Assembly (NCBI GenBank): GCA_017379815.1
Contig: JAFNVK010000069.1
Span: forward strand, 1 to 6,134
Direction of reading: 5' to 3'
DNA length: 6,134 nucleotides
From: Clostridia bacterium
GTDB lineage: Bacteria > Bacillota > Clostridia > Oscillospirales > CAG-272
Made by a program: the position numbers and the translations under genes. Positions 5,205-6,134 of this stretch are shown in pieces. Positions within the stretch are counted from its first letter, which is position 1, and every line of letters begins with the position of its first letter. Below the pieces are notes generated by a model. That model saw only the letters and a list, made by a program, of their open reading frames with translations. It was not told the origin of the DNA and did no database searches.

Positions 5205-6134
5205 TTAAAGGATCTCCATCAGGCGCATAAGCGTTTGACAGAAGGTCTCGGTGGAGGAAAGCTCCAATGCCTCATCGGGGGAATGAATGTCGTGCATGGA
5301 GGGGCCGATCGAGATCACGTCCATGTCAGGAAGCTTGGAGCAGATGATGCCACACTCCAGACCTGCGTGGATCACGTTGACGGCCGCATCCCTGCCCGTG
5401 ACGTCGCGGAAGGCACGCAGGTAGGCGTCGCGCAGAGGCGAGACCTTGGCGTATTCCCAGCCGGGATAGCGGCTGTAATGCCTTGCCGTGCAACCAAGAG
5501 AAGAAGCCAGAGCCTCCAGCTCCTCGACCGAGCCGTCAAGTGCGTTCTCCTTGGAGGAGCGGGAGGAAAAAACGAAGGTGAGGGTGGCGTCCTCGGCCGT
5601 CACAACACCCAGATTGCGCGAGGTCTCGACAAGCCCGGGAATGTCCTCGCTCATCGCCATTACGCCGTTTCTTGCCGTGTGCAGGAGAGAAACGGCACGC
5701 CTCGTGTCCTCGCCCGAAAGCATCACCGCCGCAGGCTCGCCGCTCTCTACAGTCAGCGAAAAGCCGCGATCGTCCGCCGAAAGAGCCTCGGCCACGCGCA
5801 TACCCTCCTCCTCAAGGATCGAGGAAGCCGCCTCAACGCTCGAAACGGCAAGCCATGCACGGCACTCACGCGGAATGGCGTTGTCCTTGGAGCCTCCCGT
5901 GAGTGTGACCAGCCGCGTGTCGGGCAGCTCGCGCAGAAGAGCGTCGAGCAAGCGGCCCATCAGCTTGTTGGCGTTGGCGCGTCCGCTATTGATGTTCTCG
6001 CCCGAGTGTCCGCCCATAAGCCCCGTGACGGATACCGAGAGCGCCTCTCCCGAGAAAAGCTCGGTCTTGGCGCGAAGCACCAGATCCGACCGAATGCCTC
6101 CCGCGCAGCCCGCCGTGACCCAGCCGAGCGCCTC
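5205..6134 (-). CDS. pepD: aminoacyl-histidine dipeptidase (M20C, PepD type), C-terminal part
   Basis: The reading frame is open to the right edge of the window, so 309 residues of a protein usually near 480 long are visible and the N-terminus is missing. PepD enzymes are cytoplasmic zinc dipeptidases that split Xaa-His and other dipeptides. The visible part starts with 'GCAGGI', then the lid domain with 'GLMGGHSGENINSGRANANKLM' (visible residues about 38-59), 'GGSKDNAIPRE', 'SRNLGVV', 'HAGLECGII', and the C-terminal zinc-ligand motif 'HDIHSPDE' (His at visible residue 284). These match the family in order. The first zinc ligands and the catalytic Glu lie in the missing part. A GTG at 6080 is in frame but lies inside the conserved domain and is not the true start. 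A terminator follows immediately, so this gene is transcribed separately from the SGNH operon, although on the same strand. The family assignment is very sure; substrate preference is not. Confidence 0.95.
   Translation of the reverse strand, partial: EALGWVTAGCAGGIRSDLVLRAKTELFSGEALSVSVTGLMGGHSGENINSGRANANKLMGRLLDALLRELPDTRLVTLTGGSKDNAIPRECRAWLAVSSVEAASSILEEEGMRVAEALSADDRGFSLTVESGEPAAVMLSGEDTRRAVSLLHTARNGVMAMSEDIPGLVETSRNLGVVTAEDATLTFVFSSRSSKENALDGSVEELEALASSLGCTARHYSRYPGWEYAKVSPLRDAYLRAFRDVTGRDAAVNVIHAGLECGIICSKLPDMDVISIGPSMHDIHSPDEALELSSTETFCQTLMRLMEIL

Noticed and set aside
5205..6080. A complete dipeptidase gene starting at the GTG at 6080
   Set aside because: The frame and family similarity ('GCAGGI') continue to the window edge, so this GTG is internal and the gene is cut by the window.

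Overview
The window looks like a GC-rich chromosomal segment from an anaerobic, gut-type member of the Bacillota (Clostridia-like). This assignment is inferred from Shine-Dalgarno sites of the AAGGAG type, a consensus sigma-A promoter, lipoprotein signals, a collagen-like module with the 'KSAYELA…GF.G….EWL' insert that I associate with Firmicutes, a copper-amine-oxidase-N-like stalk domain, and an M20C dipeptidase. The species cannot be determined from the sequence alone.

Layout. At the left edge, a short plus-strand gene (17-424) encodes a small secreted lipoprotein of unknown function with extremely biased codon use. It converges on the minus-strand genes across a compact two-way terminator (about 440-475). 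The centre is a minus-strand transcription unit that starts at a near-consensus promoter (-35 at 5105-5110, -10 at 5082-5087). Its first gene (5022 to 3274) encodes a membrane-anchored surface protein: transmembrane anchor, two proline-free collagen-like Gly-X-Asp/Asn blocks, SH3-like domain, Ig-like region, and a C-terminal SGNH/GDSL esterase with a complete Ser-Asp-His set. Its second gene (3238 to 491), 35 bp downstream, encodes a 915-residue heparinase II/III-like (alpha/alpha toroid plus beta-sandwich) protein. That protein has an N-terminal carbohydrate-binding-like domain and a stalk-like domain, but no signal peptide and apparently substituted catalytic and metal positions. On the right, a truncated minus-strand gene (6134 to 5205) encodes the C-terminal two thirds of an aminoacyl-histidine dipeptidase (PepD type). 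Its own strong terminator (5153-5195) separates it from the central promoter.

How the genes may work together. The central pair is best read as a glycan-modification unit: a tethered esterase that could remove acyl groups from an envelope or host polysaccharide, plus a lyase-fold protein that could cleave or simply bind the glycan. This is inference from domain content and co-transcription; the substrate is unknown. The dipeptidase and the lipoprotein are probably independent transcription units.

The most unusual points are the esterase tethered on a proline-free collagen stalk, the probable loss of canonical active-site residues in the heparinase-like protein, its lack of an export signal, and the complete absence of TTA, CTA and TCA codons from about 1,940 sense codons. 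That absence also explains the very long antisense open frames, which I do not regard as genes.
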